Positions 8,403-17,549 are shown, numbered from the stretch's first letter. The stretch: 64,000 nt of DNA from Flavivirga sp. 57AJ16 (GCF_028736925.1 NZ_JAQZAT010000010.1:145456-209455); one strand, 5' to 3'. Made by a program: numbers and translations. The notes: generated by a model from the letters alone, not told the origin.

Positions 8403-8801
8403 ATGCGCAGATTAAATGCGAAATATTTTTGGATTAAAACTATAGTGTCTATAATGTCTATTTCGTCTTATAATGAAATAAACGCTCAAAGTAAAACACA
8501 AGAAAATATTCCTAAGATATACATTGCCAATCGCGCACAAAAAAATATAAAAATTAAATGTATTGCTTGTGTTGATGTTACGTTGAACAATCCCAATGAC
8601 CTAGATGAAAAATGGCTTATAAAAACAGCCATTCCATTTGCCCCCTTTAAAACCTCTTACTCTCAAAAAACAGCTCTCGAAGATGGTTTTTGGCCTATGA
8701 ATTTACCTAAGGATCATTGGGAATTTCAATTAGGGAAAGAAAAACACCAACGTAAAGCAAATACAGGCAAGAAGCCTTTCCATGAAAACAATTGGACATG
8801 A
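8403..8801 (+). CDS. Unknown exported 132-aa protein
   Basis: Not recognised. The N-terminus has a basic stretch, a hydrophobic stretch and an Ala-X-Ala-like end (SYNEINAQ), so it looks exported. Two cysteines in KCIACVDV follow. It begins 3 bp after the GH130 stop and ends in ATGA, overlapping the start of the next small frame. It could be the first part of one gene broken by a frameshift at about 8795, because the next frame continues without a gap to the GH92 start. Confidence 0.5.
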   Translation: MRRLNAKYFWIKTIVSIMSISSYNEINAQSKTQENIPKIYIANRAQKNIKIKCIACVDVTLNNPNDLDEKWLIKTAIPFAPFKTSYSQKTALEDGFWPMNLPKDHWEFQLGKEKHQRKANTGKKPFHENNWT

Positions 8802-8968
8802 TCTCGGCTAGGTACTATAACGATACATTAATCAGAAGCTTGGGAATATATATTTCTTTGCCAAAGAAGCTTATGGCAAAATTACGTTCAATCATTTCTA
8901 AAGAGGCGTATATAAAGAGTCGTTTATATAAAGTCCATAGTCTACTAAAAAATAAAAATGTCGTATGA
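8798..8968 (+). CDS. Small 56-aa frame coupled on both sides (or continuation of the previous gene)
   Basis: ATG at 8798 overlaps the preceding stop (ATGA), and its own stop TGA at 8966-8968 overlaps the GH92 ATG at 8965 (again ATGA). It begins MISARYYNDTLIRSLG and is basic and helical in appearance (KKLMAKLRSIISKEAYIK). No family recognised. The frame is open upstream only briefly, so either a tiny coupled gene or the frameshifted C-terminus of the 132-aa protein. Confidence 0.4.
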   Translation: MISARYYNDTLIRSLGIYISLPKKLMAKLRSIISKEAYIKSRLYKVHSLLKNKNVV

Positions 8969-11241
8969 AAAATCCATGTATTTATTTTTTCATTATTGTC
9001 TCCCTGTACGCTTGTAAAAAAGAAACACAACATATCTCTAACACAAAAATGTTAGTCGATTTTGTAAATCCTTTTATTGGCACCGATGGCCCGGGAAATA
9101 CATACCCTGGTGCTACAGTACCATTCGGAATGGTACAATTAAGTCCTGATATTGGCATTCCTGGTTGGGATAGAATAGCAGGTTATTATTATCAAGATTC
9201 AATCATTACAGGATTTTCACATACACACCTCACAGGAACAGGAGCAGGTGATTTATATGATATATTAGTCATGCCGACCAATAGTAAATCTACTAAAAGA
9301 ATAAAGGCCAATAATTTTAAACCGTTCTCATCTTTTTCCCACAACAAAGAAAAAGCATCTCCTGGTTATTACACTGTAGATTTATTGGATTATGGGATAA
9401 AGGCAGAACTAACAGCAACAAACAGGGTCGGAATACACCGTTATACATTTCCAAAAGATAAAAATACAGAAATACATGTCGATTTAGGATACTCATTAAA
9501 TTGGGACAGACCAACCCGTACTTACATTGAAAAAGTAAATGACTCTACCATTCAAGGCTATCGCATGTCAACAGGCTGGGCCAGAAATCAAAAAGTATAT
9601 TTTCAAATGCAGTTTTCTAAATCATTTTCTTCCCTTAACTACTATAAAGATGATGAGATGTATACTTCCCCAATAAAAGGGGGCACTAAAGCTGCGCTTA
9701 AATTCCATGTTGAAGATGGAGATAAAATAATCATTAAAACGGGTTTATCTACAACAAGTTGCAAAGCGGCGGCTCATGCCATAAAAGTAGAAACAACAGG
9801 GTTTGATTTTGATTTTCATAGAGAAAAGGCCCTGTTTATTTGGGAACAAGAACTTCAAAAAATTAAAATACAATCCCCGAATGAAGACAAAAAAAGTATC
9901 TTCTATACCATGATGTACCAATCGATGTTAGCACCTACCTTATTGAGCGATACTGATGGCAGTTACAAAACTGCTAATGACGAAAATGGAAAGTATAAAA
10001 AAGGCATAGATACGATTACAAAGGCCCAAGGGTTTCGTCGTTACGACACCTTTTCATTGTGGGACACCTTTAGAGCAGCACATCCTTTATATACTATTAC
10101 GCAACCAGAGCGCGTTCCAGATATGATAAAATCGCTCTTAGCCCATTATAAGGAAACAGATGAGCTTCCTATTTGGTCCATGCAAGGGAGTGAAACCAAC
10201 ATGATGATTGGTTATCATGCCGTTCCTGTTATTGTCGATGCCTATTTTAAGGGTTTTGACTTTGATTCAGAGCTAGCATTTAGAGCCTGTAAAGCAAGTG
10301 CGATGGTTAATGACCGACAAATAGATTTATATAAAGCGTTAGGTTATGTTCCTGTAGACGGTCAACATGAAAACTGGTCGGTTTCAAAAACCATGGAGTA
10401 TGCCTATGATGATTGGTGTATTGCCATGTTTGCTAAAGATTTGGGCAAACAGGAGGATTATGAGTATTTCCTAAAACGTTCAGGGAATTGGAAAAATCTA
10501 TATAACGAACACAATTCATGGCTGCAACCAAAAGATATTAAGGGGCGTTTTATTAAACCTTTTACCCCTAAAGAATATACGCCTCATTTCTGTGAAAGTA
10601 ACGCGTGGCAATATTACTGGTTCGTACCACACAATATGGATGGATTAATTAATAAAACAGGTGGAAAAGAACGTTTTGAACAAAAACTAGATTCCATGTT
10701 TTCTTATTATCCAGAAGCTAGCGACAAACTACCCCTGTTCAGTACTGGTATGATTGGGCAGTACGCTCATGGAAACGAACCCAGCCACCATGTCGCTTAT
10801 TTATATAATTATTTAGGAAAACCATCAAAAACACAAAAGTTAGTTCGTCAAATTTTAGAAGAACAATATAAAAACGAACCTAATGGCCATTGTGGAAATG
10901 AAGATTGCGGACAAATGTCGTCATGGTATATTTTTAATTCATTAGGTTTTTACCCTGTTAATCCGGCACAGGGCATTTATCATATAGGTATTCCCTTGTT
11001 CGAAAAATCATCAATCCAATTACCTAATAACAAAACGTTTAGAATAACAGCAATTAATTTTTCTGATGAAAATAAATTTGTAAAAAAAGTTTCTTTAAAC
11101 GGAAAACCTCTAAAAAGAGCTTATATAACACATAAGGAAATTATTAATGGAGGGGTTTTAGAGTTTATAATGTCAAGGACTCCTAATGATGCCTTTTTTG
11201 TGGAAACGGAAATGCCTAAATCAAATAAAGTTTACAACTAA
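8965..11241 (+). CDS. GH92-family alpha-mannosidase, lipoprotein
   Basis: 758 aa. Exo-acting, calcium-dependent alpha-mannosidase family. The N-terminus is a lipoprotein signal with Cys in SLYACKK (about residue 17), so it is probably anchored in an outer or periplasmic membrane face. Diagnostic stretches are VNPFIGTDGPGNTYPGA, GFSHTHLTGTGAGD, HENWSVSKTMEYAYDDWC, CESNAWQYYWFVPHN (its Glu is the likely general acid of alpha-1,2 type enzymes) and NGHCGNEDCGQMSSWY with the calcium/base acidic residues. It partners the GH130 enzyme, together releasing and processing mannose from high-mannose glycans (inference). Confidence 0.93.
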   Translation: MKNPCIYFFIIVSLYACKKETQHISNTKMLVDFVNPFIGTDGPGNTYPGATVPFGMVQLSPDIGIPGWDRIAGYYYQDSIITGFSHTHLTGTGAGDLYDILVMPTNSKSTKRIKANNFKPFSSFSHNKEKASPGYYTVDLLDYGIKAELTATNRVGIHRYTFPKDKNTEIHVDLGYSLNWDRPTRTYIEKVNDSTIQGYRMSTGWARNQKVYFQMQFSKSFSSLNYYKDDEMYTSPIKGGTKAALKFHVEDGDKIIIKTGLSTTSCKAAAHAIKVETTGFDFDFHREKALFIWEQELQKIKIQSPNEDKKSIFYTMMYQSMLAPTLLSDTDGSYKTANDENGKYKKGIDTITKAQGFRRYDTFSLWDTFRAAHPLYTITQPERVPDMIKSLLAHYKETDELPIWSMQGSETNMMIGYHAVPVIVDAYFKGFDFDSELAFRACKASAMVNDRQIDLYKALGYVPVDGQHENWSVSKTMEYAYDDWCIAMFAKDLGKQEDYEYFLKRSGNWKNLYNEHNSWLQPKDIKGRFIKPFTPKEYTPHFCESNAWQYYWFVPHNMDGLINKTGGKERFEQKLDSMFSYYPEASDKLPLFSTGMIGQYAHGNEPSHHVAYLYNYLGKPSKTQKLVRQILEEQYKNEPNGHCGNEDCGQMSSWYIFNSLGFYPVNPAQGIYHIGIPLFEKSSIQLPNNKTFRITAINFSDENKFVKKVSLNGKPLKRAYITHKEIINGGVLEFIMSRTPNDAFFVETEMPKSNKVYN

Positions 11242-11279
11242 TGAAAAAACATTTGCATTTCACGGTGAACAAGTTCATG

Positions 11280-11441
11280 TATAGCTAAGTCGATATAAAA
11301 TGGCATAGAATATTTAGAAATAAAAAATTGAAGTTCAAGGTAAAAAGCGTAGGCATAGCCTAGTTACGGCGAGTAATTTTTAACGAAGATATTCGGTTTT
11401 TCACTCTGAAGGTTCATGTTATTTATATTGATTTAGCTATA
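11280..11441 (+). mobile_element. TATAGC-ended MITE, copy 1
   Basis: 162 bp with terminal inverted repeats TATAGCTAAGTCGATATAAA and its imperfect complement at the right. Two further copies (13876-14035, 17804-17965) are about 90% alike by eye, sharing the core GGCATAGCCTAGTTACGGCG. No ORF. Confidence 0.8.
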
Positions 11442-11607
11442 AAAGTAGCGTCTTCTTTTATTAGCCCAGAACAAGCACCATTGAATTTGGATAAAGAAAT
11501 AAGGAATAAAAACATTCTATTCTTGTTTGTTTTTAATTTAGAAATGGGAGCACAACCAAATATGAATTAGGGAATTTCAAAAGAAGCTGCTCCTTTATTC
11601 ATTAAGT

Positions 11608-12249
11608 AACGTGAGTTCGATATATTATAAACAGGTAATCAGTCATTAAAAGAAACCTTGTCGTCCCGAACGAGGAACGAGGAGCCTGCCTGTAAAGGCA
11701 GGGAATCTCATCATAAAGAGATGTCTCGTCGCTCATCCTTCGCTCCCTGCCTGCCGGCAGCTACGGTGTGCCTAGATCTTTTTTCAATATAAAAAACAAA
11801 AGTTTACTTACTTTTCTTTGCCCGTCCAAAGAAAAGTAACAAAAGAAAAGACGCCCTTTCGAGAGGGATTTCTTCTCATGCTATCGCCAGAGAAGAACCG
11901 GGGACAAAACTTCGCGTCGCCCCACCGCAATGTCCAACGCCAATGCTCCTGTTCCTCGAAGCTTTTGTACCCTATCCTTCCGAAAGGTCGGGGACAGCCC
12001 TATGGCCTTTTCCCAACAACTAGCAGAGAGACTTGACCGTTCTATAAAAAGCGACCTCGGAGGTTGGCATAGCAGCCTATCTAGGGAGCAAGGGTATAGG
12101 GCGAGTTCTTTTTATTTGCGGCTGTGACAAAAGATCATGATTTGTGGGTACACCGTAGCTGCCGGCAGGCAGGTGTTGACATGACAAACAACTGTTTTTT
12201 ACTCGATTAATTTAATTATTTTCAATAAAACTTACATCGAACTGGCGTT
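11608..12249 (+). mobile_element. AACGTG-ended element, copy 1, split by a larger repeat
   Basis: Left end AACGTGAGTTCGATAT and right end CATCGAACTGGCGTT are complementary, with ATTAAG-like sequence just outside both. A CTACGG-ended element (11761-12158) lies inside. Compare the intact 216-bp copy at 40854-41069. Confidence 0.6.
11761..12158 (+). mobile_element. CTACGG-ended long repeat, copy 1
   Basis: 398 bp, ends CTACGGTGTGCC and GTGGGTACACCGTAG, inside a REP-like palindrome: CTGCCGGCAG is present on both sides as a 10-bp direct repeat. The sequence is GC-richer than its surroundings and has small open frames that recur in all three copies, but these differ in length and frame between copies. 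Treated as non-coding. Confidence 0.75.
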
Positions 12250-12429
12250 ATTAAGAAGAACTAAGTATAAATGGATCAAGAACAAAAGTTGTGTGCGATG
12301 TGCGGTATGGAATCATTTATAACGAGCCATGACCAAGTGCATAATAACCACTTCAAGGTAAATCCAGATAGCCCAAGTATACCAGAGCGCATCATAAAAA
12401 TAAAACGCCTCTTTCTTCCAATTTTAGGC

Positions 12430-12807
12430 TTAAAATTAGAATTCATCTCCTCTTAAATTTAAGAGGGCCCTGCTAGTTCAACATATGGGGTAATATTAAA
12501 ACTGTACCCGAAAATACAAATCGGACTTGCTCCTCACTTTTGAAAACTACTGTGTGTACACAAATAATGCACAAAAAAAAGATTAGACACGAATGGCACA
12601 AATTTTCACTAATTATTCTGTCTATTGACAGATTTCAAGCCTATATAGTCTAGGGATTCATATTCATGCCGTGTCCAATCTATTCCATAATGTATTGGAT
12701 TCGTGTGAATTTGTGCCATTCGTGTCTTTTTTATAGATGTGTACACACGGTAGTTTTTTTGAAAAGGGAGGATAATTTCGACAAGGTCGAAATTTAGGAG
12801 GGTTAAA
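12430..12807 (-). repeat. Two-hairpin dispersed repeat, copy 2 (inverted)
   Basis: Inverted relative of 4119-4475. Here CCTCTTAAATTTAAGAGG (12449-12466) is intact, while the other hairpin (CTTTTGAAAAG) is interrupted by the MITE at 12545-12755. The short frame 12271-12456 runs into it and is not accepted as a gene. Confidence 0.7.
12545..12755 (+). mobile_element. AACTAC-ended MITE, copy 2
   Basis: 211 bp, ends AACTACTGTGTGTACACAAA and GTGTACACACGGTAGTT. Flanks CTTTTGAA and TTTTTGAA form an 8-bp duplication with one mismatch. The internal hairpin arms GACACGAATGGCACAAATT are as in copy 1. Confidence 0.8.
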
Positions 12808-12890
12808 TCAAGATAGGTCGATGACAGACCTTTTTTTCAGATCGACCAAAACTTTTACCTAAACACAACTTTTGAGCATGATCCGTATAA

Positions 12891-13292
12891 TACCAATTAT
12901 GACTCAAAACAACCCCTATAATTTGTTTAGTTCACTATCTTTCATTTTAAAAATAGGAGTTCATGAATCTTCGATTACGATTTTGCTCATATTTCAATAT
13001 AAAACATGAGCTCAGCTTGACAGGGTATAAAACCATAACAAAGGCTCAATGTCATTAAGTTAAGGAAATTTGTTCTTTATTTGTCACATTGAGCGCAGTC
13101 GAAATGCTAATAAAAACTAGAATTTCAATTGGTCTTCGACTTTAGCCTGTCTTGAGCGGAGCCGAAAGGCTCAGACTGACATTACGGCCTTAACTTAATG
13201 ACATTGAACAAAGGCTATGATTGAATTTTCTATCATATCAGAACAAAATATAAATCAAATTATTTATAGCTCATTTTAAATAATAATTGGTA
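12891..13292 (+). mobile_element. TACCAA-ended element, copy 1
   Basis: Ends TACCAATTAT and ATAATTGGTA. Contains the recurring text GGAGTTCATGAATCTTCG and has a CAATGT-ended MITE (13047-13206) inserted in it. Related to 30554-31427 and 57581-57789. Non-coding. Confidence 0.6.
13047..13206 (+). mobile_element. CAATGT-ended MITE with clear 10-bp target duplication
   Basis: 160 bp with perfect 19-bp terminal inverted repeats CAATGTCATTAAGTTAAGG, flanked by exact 10-bp direct repeats AACAAAGGCT (13037-13046 and 13207-13216). The interior has GAGCGCAGTCGAAATG-type repeat sequence. Inserted in a TACCAA-ended element, so younger than it. Confidence 0.88.
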
Positions 13293-13310
13293 TAAATTAT
13301 TTAGTACGTA

Positions 13311-13736
13311 TTATTGATCTTCAGAATTAAATTTTTTGTAAACTAAACTTGCAAGAATACCCATGATTGCAAAATGCACAACATAAATAATAGCATTTAT
13401 AATAGTTCCGGGTAGGTCTAAAATATGAGATGTTGAGTGATTGATAAGTCCGCTACCAAGGCCTATTAAAATACCAATCCATATGCCAAATTGTGCACTA
13501 TGGGAAAAACTGTATGTGCCTCGATCCCATTTTGAATATATTGTTGAAAAAGCGAACCCTACAATTAAACAACCAATAGCAAGTAAAGCCATATCTGGCA
13601 TTTCTTTCATAAGGCCAGAAGTCATAGTATGCTCTGCCAAGATAGGGTCTCCTATAATGCCCCAAAGTAACCAACCACCAAAAAATCCCCAAATGGCGGT
13701 CATAATCGTTGAAATTAAATTTGTTTTTGAAAACAT
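13311..13736 (-). CDS. Small four-helix membrane protein, function unknown
   Basis: 141 aa with four hydrophobic segments (about residues 10-28, 48-66, 82-100 and 108-130), the pattern of a small polytopic inner-membrane protein. Conserved-looking polar spots are EHTMTSG, SKWDRGTYSFSHSAQFG and NHSTSHILD, with several His that might bind a ligand. No family recognised. It stands alone between repeat clusters with ATG at 13736. Confidence 0.7.
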   Translation of the reverse strand: MFSKTNLISTIMTAIWGFFGGWLLWGIIGDPILAEHTMTSGLMKEMPDMALLAIGCLIVGFAFSTIYSKWDRGTYSFSHSAQFGIWIGILIGLGSGLINHSTSHILDLPGTIINAIIYVVHFAIMGILASLVYKKFNSEDQ

Positions 13737-13875
13737 ATATTTTAGTTTTAATTGGTTAATATTCAGATAAATATATGTAAAATTATTAAATCTTTATTTT
13801 TTTAGTTAAAAAATAATTAAAAGCACAATATTATAAGTCTAGATGTATAAAACGACCCCGCCGTCTGTATGTTGC

Positions 13876-14035
13876 ATAGCTAAGTCGATATAAAATGGCA
13901 TAGAATATTTAGAAATAAAAAATAGAAGTTCAAGGAAAAAAGCGCAGGCATAGCTTAGTTACGGCGAGTATCTTTAACGAAGAAATTCGGTTTTTTACTC
14001 TGAAGGTTCATGTTATTTTATATCGATTTAGCTAT
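13876..14035 (+). mobile_element. TATAGC-ended MITE, copy 2
   Basis: 160 bp, ATAGCTAAGTCGATATAAAA to TTTTATATCGATTTAGCTAT, sharing the core with the copies at 11280 and 17804. It lies between TGTATGTTGC and ATACAACC, the two arms of a hairpin in the host repeat. Confidence 0.8.
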
Positions 14036-14062
14036 ATACAACCACCTCCCTTTTTAGCTAAA

Positions 14063-14272
14063 AACTACTGTGAGTATACAAAAAAAGCACAAAAAAAGAT
14101 TGGACACGAATGGCACAAATTTTCACAAATTATTCTGTCTATCGACAGATTTCAAGCCTATATAGAATAGGGATTCATATTCATGCCGAGTCCAATCAAT
14201 ACCATAAAACATTGGATTCGTGTAAATTTGTGCCATTCGTGTCTTTTTTATGGATGTGTACTCAGGGTAGTT
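14063..14272 (+). mobile_element. AACTAC-ended MITE, copy 3
   Basis: 210 bp, AACTACTGTGAGTATACA to TGTACTCAGGGTAGTT, with the 8-bp direct repeat TAGCTAAA at 14055-14062 and 14273-14280. The target was a perfect 26-bp palindrome centred on TAGCTA, as seen uninterrupted at 17412-17440. Confidence 0.85.
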
Positions 14273-14577
14273 TAGCTAAAAAGGGAGGAACCCATCTCGA
14301 ACAAGCCATTGGTACAAAGAGAAACTAATTAGCATGGAGTGGTTATTTGTATTATTTGTGGGAACACCATAGTTGCCAGCAAGCTAGGGATTGTATATGA
14401 GACCACCGAAATACTCCTACGTCTTGACAGGGATCATCGGTTTCAATAAATTTTTTATTTAGGATCCATGCAGCCGATTTTTTTTTTTAGATAAAAGAGG
14501 TCCTATAATTTAACATATAAACTTGTAACATTTTTGATGTTATTAAGTCTAGTTCATACTGAACAAACCAATAATTT

Positions 14578-14585
14578 GTAACTTT
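14578..14585 (+). promoter_or_regulatory. Candidate -7 box for the GAF protein gene
   Basis: TAACTTTG fits TAnnTTTG. Transcription would begin near 14590, downstream of the upstream ATG at 14584, which supports the ATG at 14608 as the true start. Confidence 0.5.
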
Positions 14586-14607
14586 GTATTATAAGAGATC
14601 TAACATT

Positions 14608-16980
14608 ATGGATATTAACGATCATACCGATTCACCTTTAAATTTAAAAGTGAGTTTCAATTTACTGCTTAAACAATATGAAACTTTAGCTAAAAGTGAG
14701 GATGAATTTGTTGCGGCCAGAGCGAAGCGTATTTTAAATACAGCTCAAGCATATCCAGAATTGAAAGAAGGTTTTAGCGATATTTCAATATTAAAAGAAA
14801 GAGAAAAGGAGATAGCGATCATCCTTGAGGATTCATTCAGTCCAATTCTAACTAAAAATGAAATAAAAACGGCATCGGTTCCTTTCCATAATTTGATTTT
14901 TAATTCGTCAGAACGATTTAAAAGTATTATTAAAGCAGCTGGTAATGATTTTGAGCTCAAAATTAAAAATATGCCAGAAGATGATACATATATTATTGCA
15001 TGTACCATTATTTTAAGCTTTTGCTATGGCTATAACTTGAATTTTAAAAGACCATTTTATTACGAAATTCCTGATGTTAATGGGATCCTTCGTTATTATA
15101 AAATACTATACAATGCAGATTTTTGTGAAATTGTTCGAACTGAGGCTGCAAAAAAAATCACTCGGGAAGACTATAATGAATTACTGGATAATTTTGAAAA
15201 TATAGAGCTTTGGAAAGAAAAGTTCCCGCCTAATAGCTACATATTCAAAGGATTTGTCATATCAAATATTTTTGACGTTACCGACGATCAATCCATATCT
15301 AATATCAAGTCTAATCTTATAGGCGAAGACAAGCGAAAACAAGAAGGTTTTATAGAAGAATTTCATGAGGTTTTCAGGTCCCTTTTAGGAGTAAATGATT
15401 TAAAAGTCGGATTTTCAACCTATAATGAAGAAGAACAAACATTTGAACATGTTTACGGTGTTGGAATGAACAGCTTTTTGCTAAACAATTTGGAAAGTAC
15501 TTGTTGTGAAGACGCTCTATGTGGCTGGTCACATAATAGGTTGTTAAATGAAAATAAATACTTTTCGGTGTCAGATGTAGATAAGGTATTTAAATTATCT
15601 AAAGGAAAAGTGCCACATATTGTTTCGTTACACGAACAAGGTATTAAAAGTGCGATTTTTGCACCTATAGCTAATGATAAAGGTTTAATGGGGATCTTGG
15701 AAATAGTATCAAATAAACCGCAAGTACTTAATAGTATCAATGCCAATAAACTAATAGATGTCATGCCTTTTATTGTGTCGACAGTTGAACGGTCAAAAAG
15801 TGAAGAAGAGAATTTAATAGAAGCGATTATACAAAAAGAATGTACCTCAATCCATCCAAGTGTGCATTGGCGATTTGAAAGAGAGGCGAAGCATTTTATT
15901 AAGTCTGAAATGAGAGGCGAGCAAGCTATTTTTAAAAAGATAGCTTTTGAAAATATCTATCCGCTTTATGGACAGATTGATATTAAAGGATCATCGGAGG
16001 CACGAAATAAGGCCACACAGCAAGATTTAACGCTTCAATTAGAAGCTATTAAAAGAATATTTGAAAGCGCTTTAGAAATTGAAAGTCTACCAATTTATGG
16101 TCAATATATATATCAGACCGATAATTACCTTAAAGATTTAGCGACCCATTTTCAAGTGGACAGCGAACAGCAAATTTCTGGGTTTTTTAAACAGGAGATA
16201 GAACCGGTTCTTAAACATTTATATACTATAGATAAATTAAAAGGACAAATTAATGCCTATTTTGATAGTATTGATGATAAGGTAAATATGCTTTATAAAC
16301 ATAGAAAAGACTATGACGATACTATTGCATTGATCAATAAGGAAATGGCATCCCTTTTGGATGCAAAACAAGTAGATGCACAACAAATGTACCCGCATTA
16401 TTTTGAGCGTTTTAAAACAGATGGCGTAGAGCACAATATGTATATTGGTGAATCTATTACCAGAGAGGATAGCTTTAATCTTATCTATTTGTATAATTTA
16501 CGTTTGTGGCAATTACAGGTGATGTGTGAAATGGAAAATGCCTATTATCAAATGCAATCAAATTTCCCTGTATCGTTAAATGTCGCATCTATGATATTAG
16601 TGTTTAACCAACCGTTATCTATAAGCTTTAGAATGGATGAAAAACAGTTTGATGTAGATGGGACTTATAATGCTCGTTACGAAATTGTAAAAAAACGAGT
16701 CGATAAAGCTTACATAAAAGGCACGACAGAACGAATTACCCAAAAAGGAAAAATAAGTATCGTTTATTCTCAAAAACAAGATGAGAGAGAGTATTTAAGA
16801 TATATAAAATTTTTACAGTCCAAGCATTATTTAGATACCGATGTTGAGATAGTAGAGCTTGAGGATTTACAGGCTGTTACAGGGCTTAAGGCTATTAGGG
16901 TGAGCGTGTTATATCATAAGGAGGAAAACGATAAATCATTTTATACTTATGAAGATTTAATGAAGGAGATCAAGGTTTAG
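14608..16980 (+). CDS. GAF-domain protein
   Basis: 790 aa from the ATG at 14608 (MDINDHTDSPLN), chosen because the -7 box overlaps the earlier ATG. The first ~230 residues are helical and unrecognised. A GAF-like sensor region spans about residues 240-395, with LLGVNDLKVGFSTYNEE, the Cys pair ESTCCEDALCGW, and GIKSAIFAPIANDKGLMGILEI. The C-terminal ~390 residues are mostly helical, with a coiled-coil-like stretch near YDDTIALINKEMASLLDAK. No kinase, cyclase or GGDEF output is visible. A cytoplasmic signalling or scaffold protein is likely; the ligand is unknown. Confidence 0.75.
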   Translation: MDINDHTDSPLNLKVSFNLLLKQYETLAKSEDEFVAARAKRILNTAQAYPELKEGFSDISILKEREKEIAIILEDSFSPILTKNEIKTASVPFHNLIFNSSERFKSIIKAAGNDFELKIKNMPEDDTYIIACTIILSFCYGYNLNFKRPFYYEIPDVNGILRYYKILYNADFCEIVRTEAAKKITREDYNELLDNFENIELWKEKFPPNSYIFKGFVISNIFDVTDDQSISNIKSNLIGEDKRKQEGFIEEFHEVFRSLLGVNDLKVGFSTYNEEEQTFEHVYGVGMNSFLLNNLESTCCEDALCGWSHNRLLNENKYFSVSDVDKVFKLSKGKVPHIVSLHEQGIKSAIFAPIANDKGLMGILEIVSNKPQVLNSINANKLIDVMPFIVSTVERSKSEEENLIEAIIQKECTSIHPSVHWRFEREAKHFIKSEMRGEQAIFKKIAFENIYPLYGQIDIKGSSEARNKATQQDLTLQLEAIKRIFESALEIESLPIYGQYIYQTDNYLKDLATHFQVDSEQQISGFFKQEIEPVLKHLYTIDKLKGQINAYFDSIDDKVNMLYKHRKDYDDTIALINKEMASLLDAKQVDAQQMYPHYFERFKTDGVEHNMYIGESITREDSFNLIYLYNLRLWQLQVMCEMENAYYQMQSNFPVSLNVASMILVFNQPLSISFRMDEKQFDVDGTYNARYEIVKKRVDKAYIKGTTERITQKGKISIVYSQKQDEREYLRYIKFLQSKHYLDTDVEIVELEDLQAVTGLKAIRVSVLYHKEENDKSFYTYEDLMKEIKV

Positions 16981-16996
16981 TTTTGGCCTTTCCTGC

Positions 16997-17216
16997 TTGT
17001 CATTCCTGCGCAAGCAGGAATCCACTTGAATGTTTAGAAAGATTAAGCCTTTTTTGCTTTTATTTTATATACATCGTTCAAAATCATTTGCTATTCCGAT
17101 GTAATAATACACAACGGGCACTATTAATTAAGATGTAAAGGTGGTATTGGTGAACTGTTTATCTATAATGTGCTATTTATAAAACTAGTGGATTCCTGCC
17201 TGCGCAGGAATGACAA
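16997..17216 (+). mobile_element. TTGTCATT-ended MITE
   Basis: 220 bp with 30-bp terminal inverted repeats differing at one base; each starts TTGTCATTCCTGCGCA and runs on to GGAATCCACT. Each end is itself a small CCTGC/GCAGG hairpin. It follows the GAF gene stop by 16 bp and may act as its terminator. Non-coding. Confidence 0.75.
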
Positions 17217-17279
17217 ACATCATTTTAATCTAAGAAAACCAAATATTGCTTATATCATGTTATTTTAATTTGATACTTG

Positions 17280-17490
17280 CCCTTCTTCAGCCGAAGCGGG
17301 GATGAATTTTTCGATGCCAGGAGGAAAAGAAAGAGGTGTTTGACGAATTAAACATGTAAAGAACACGCAAAAAACAAACCCTCCGTCTGTATGTTACCAC
17401 ATACAGCCACTTCCCTTTTTAGCTAAAAAGGGAGGAGCCCGTCTCGGACAAGCCGTTGGTATATTTGTATTATTTGTGAGTACATCATAG
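17280..17490 (+). repeat. CTACGG-type repeat, truncated copy
   Basis: Shares CGGGGATGAATTTTTCGA, CCCTCCGTCTGTATGTTACC and the intact TAGCTA palindrome with the copies at 28441 and 42987; ends GTGAGTACATCATAG. The left terminal end is missing. Here the CTTCagccGAAG hairpin, which holds the IS in the 43-kb copy, is unoccupied. Confidence 0.65.
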
Positions 17491-17549
17491 TTCTGGCAGA
17501 CAGGCATGGTTGAAAGTCGTCCATATTTCGTTACTTTTATTAAATGAGT

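Larger units (their letters stand above)
13850..14372 (+). repeat. CTACGG-type repeat with two elements inserted
   Basis: Right end GGGAACACCATAG resembles GTGGGTACACCGTAG. The interior (CCGTCTGTATGTT, CCTCCCTTTTTAGCTA) matches the repeats at 17280-17490, 28441-28681 and 42987-43205, but is split twice: by a TATAGC-MITE inside the TGTATGT...ATACA hairpin and by an AACTAC-MITE inside the TAGCTA palindrome. Confidence 0.65.

Noticed and set aside
11818..12127. Open frames inside the CTACGG-ended element (also at 30704-31250 and 53835-54402)
   Set aside because: They recur only because the DNA repeats; frames and lengths differ between copies, two frames on opposite strands overlap, and no family is recognisable.
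12271..12456. 61-aa frame starting MDQEQKLCAMCGMESF
   Set aside because: Its end runs into the two-hairpin repeat and its start abuts a MITE; no promoter or homologue recognised.
14110..14328. 72-aa frame
   Set aside because: Lies entirely across a MITE and its host repeat.
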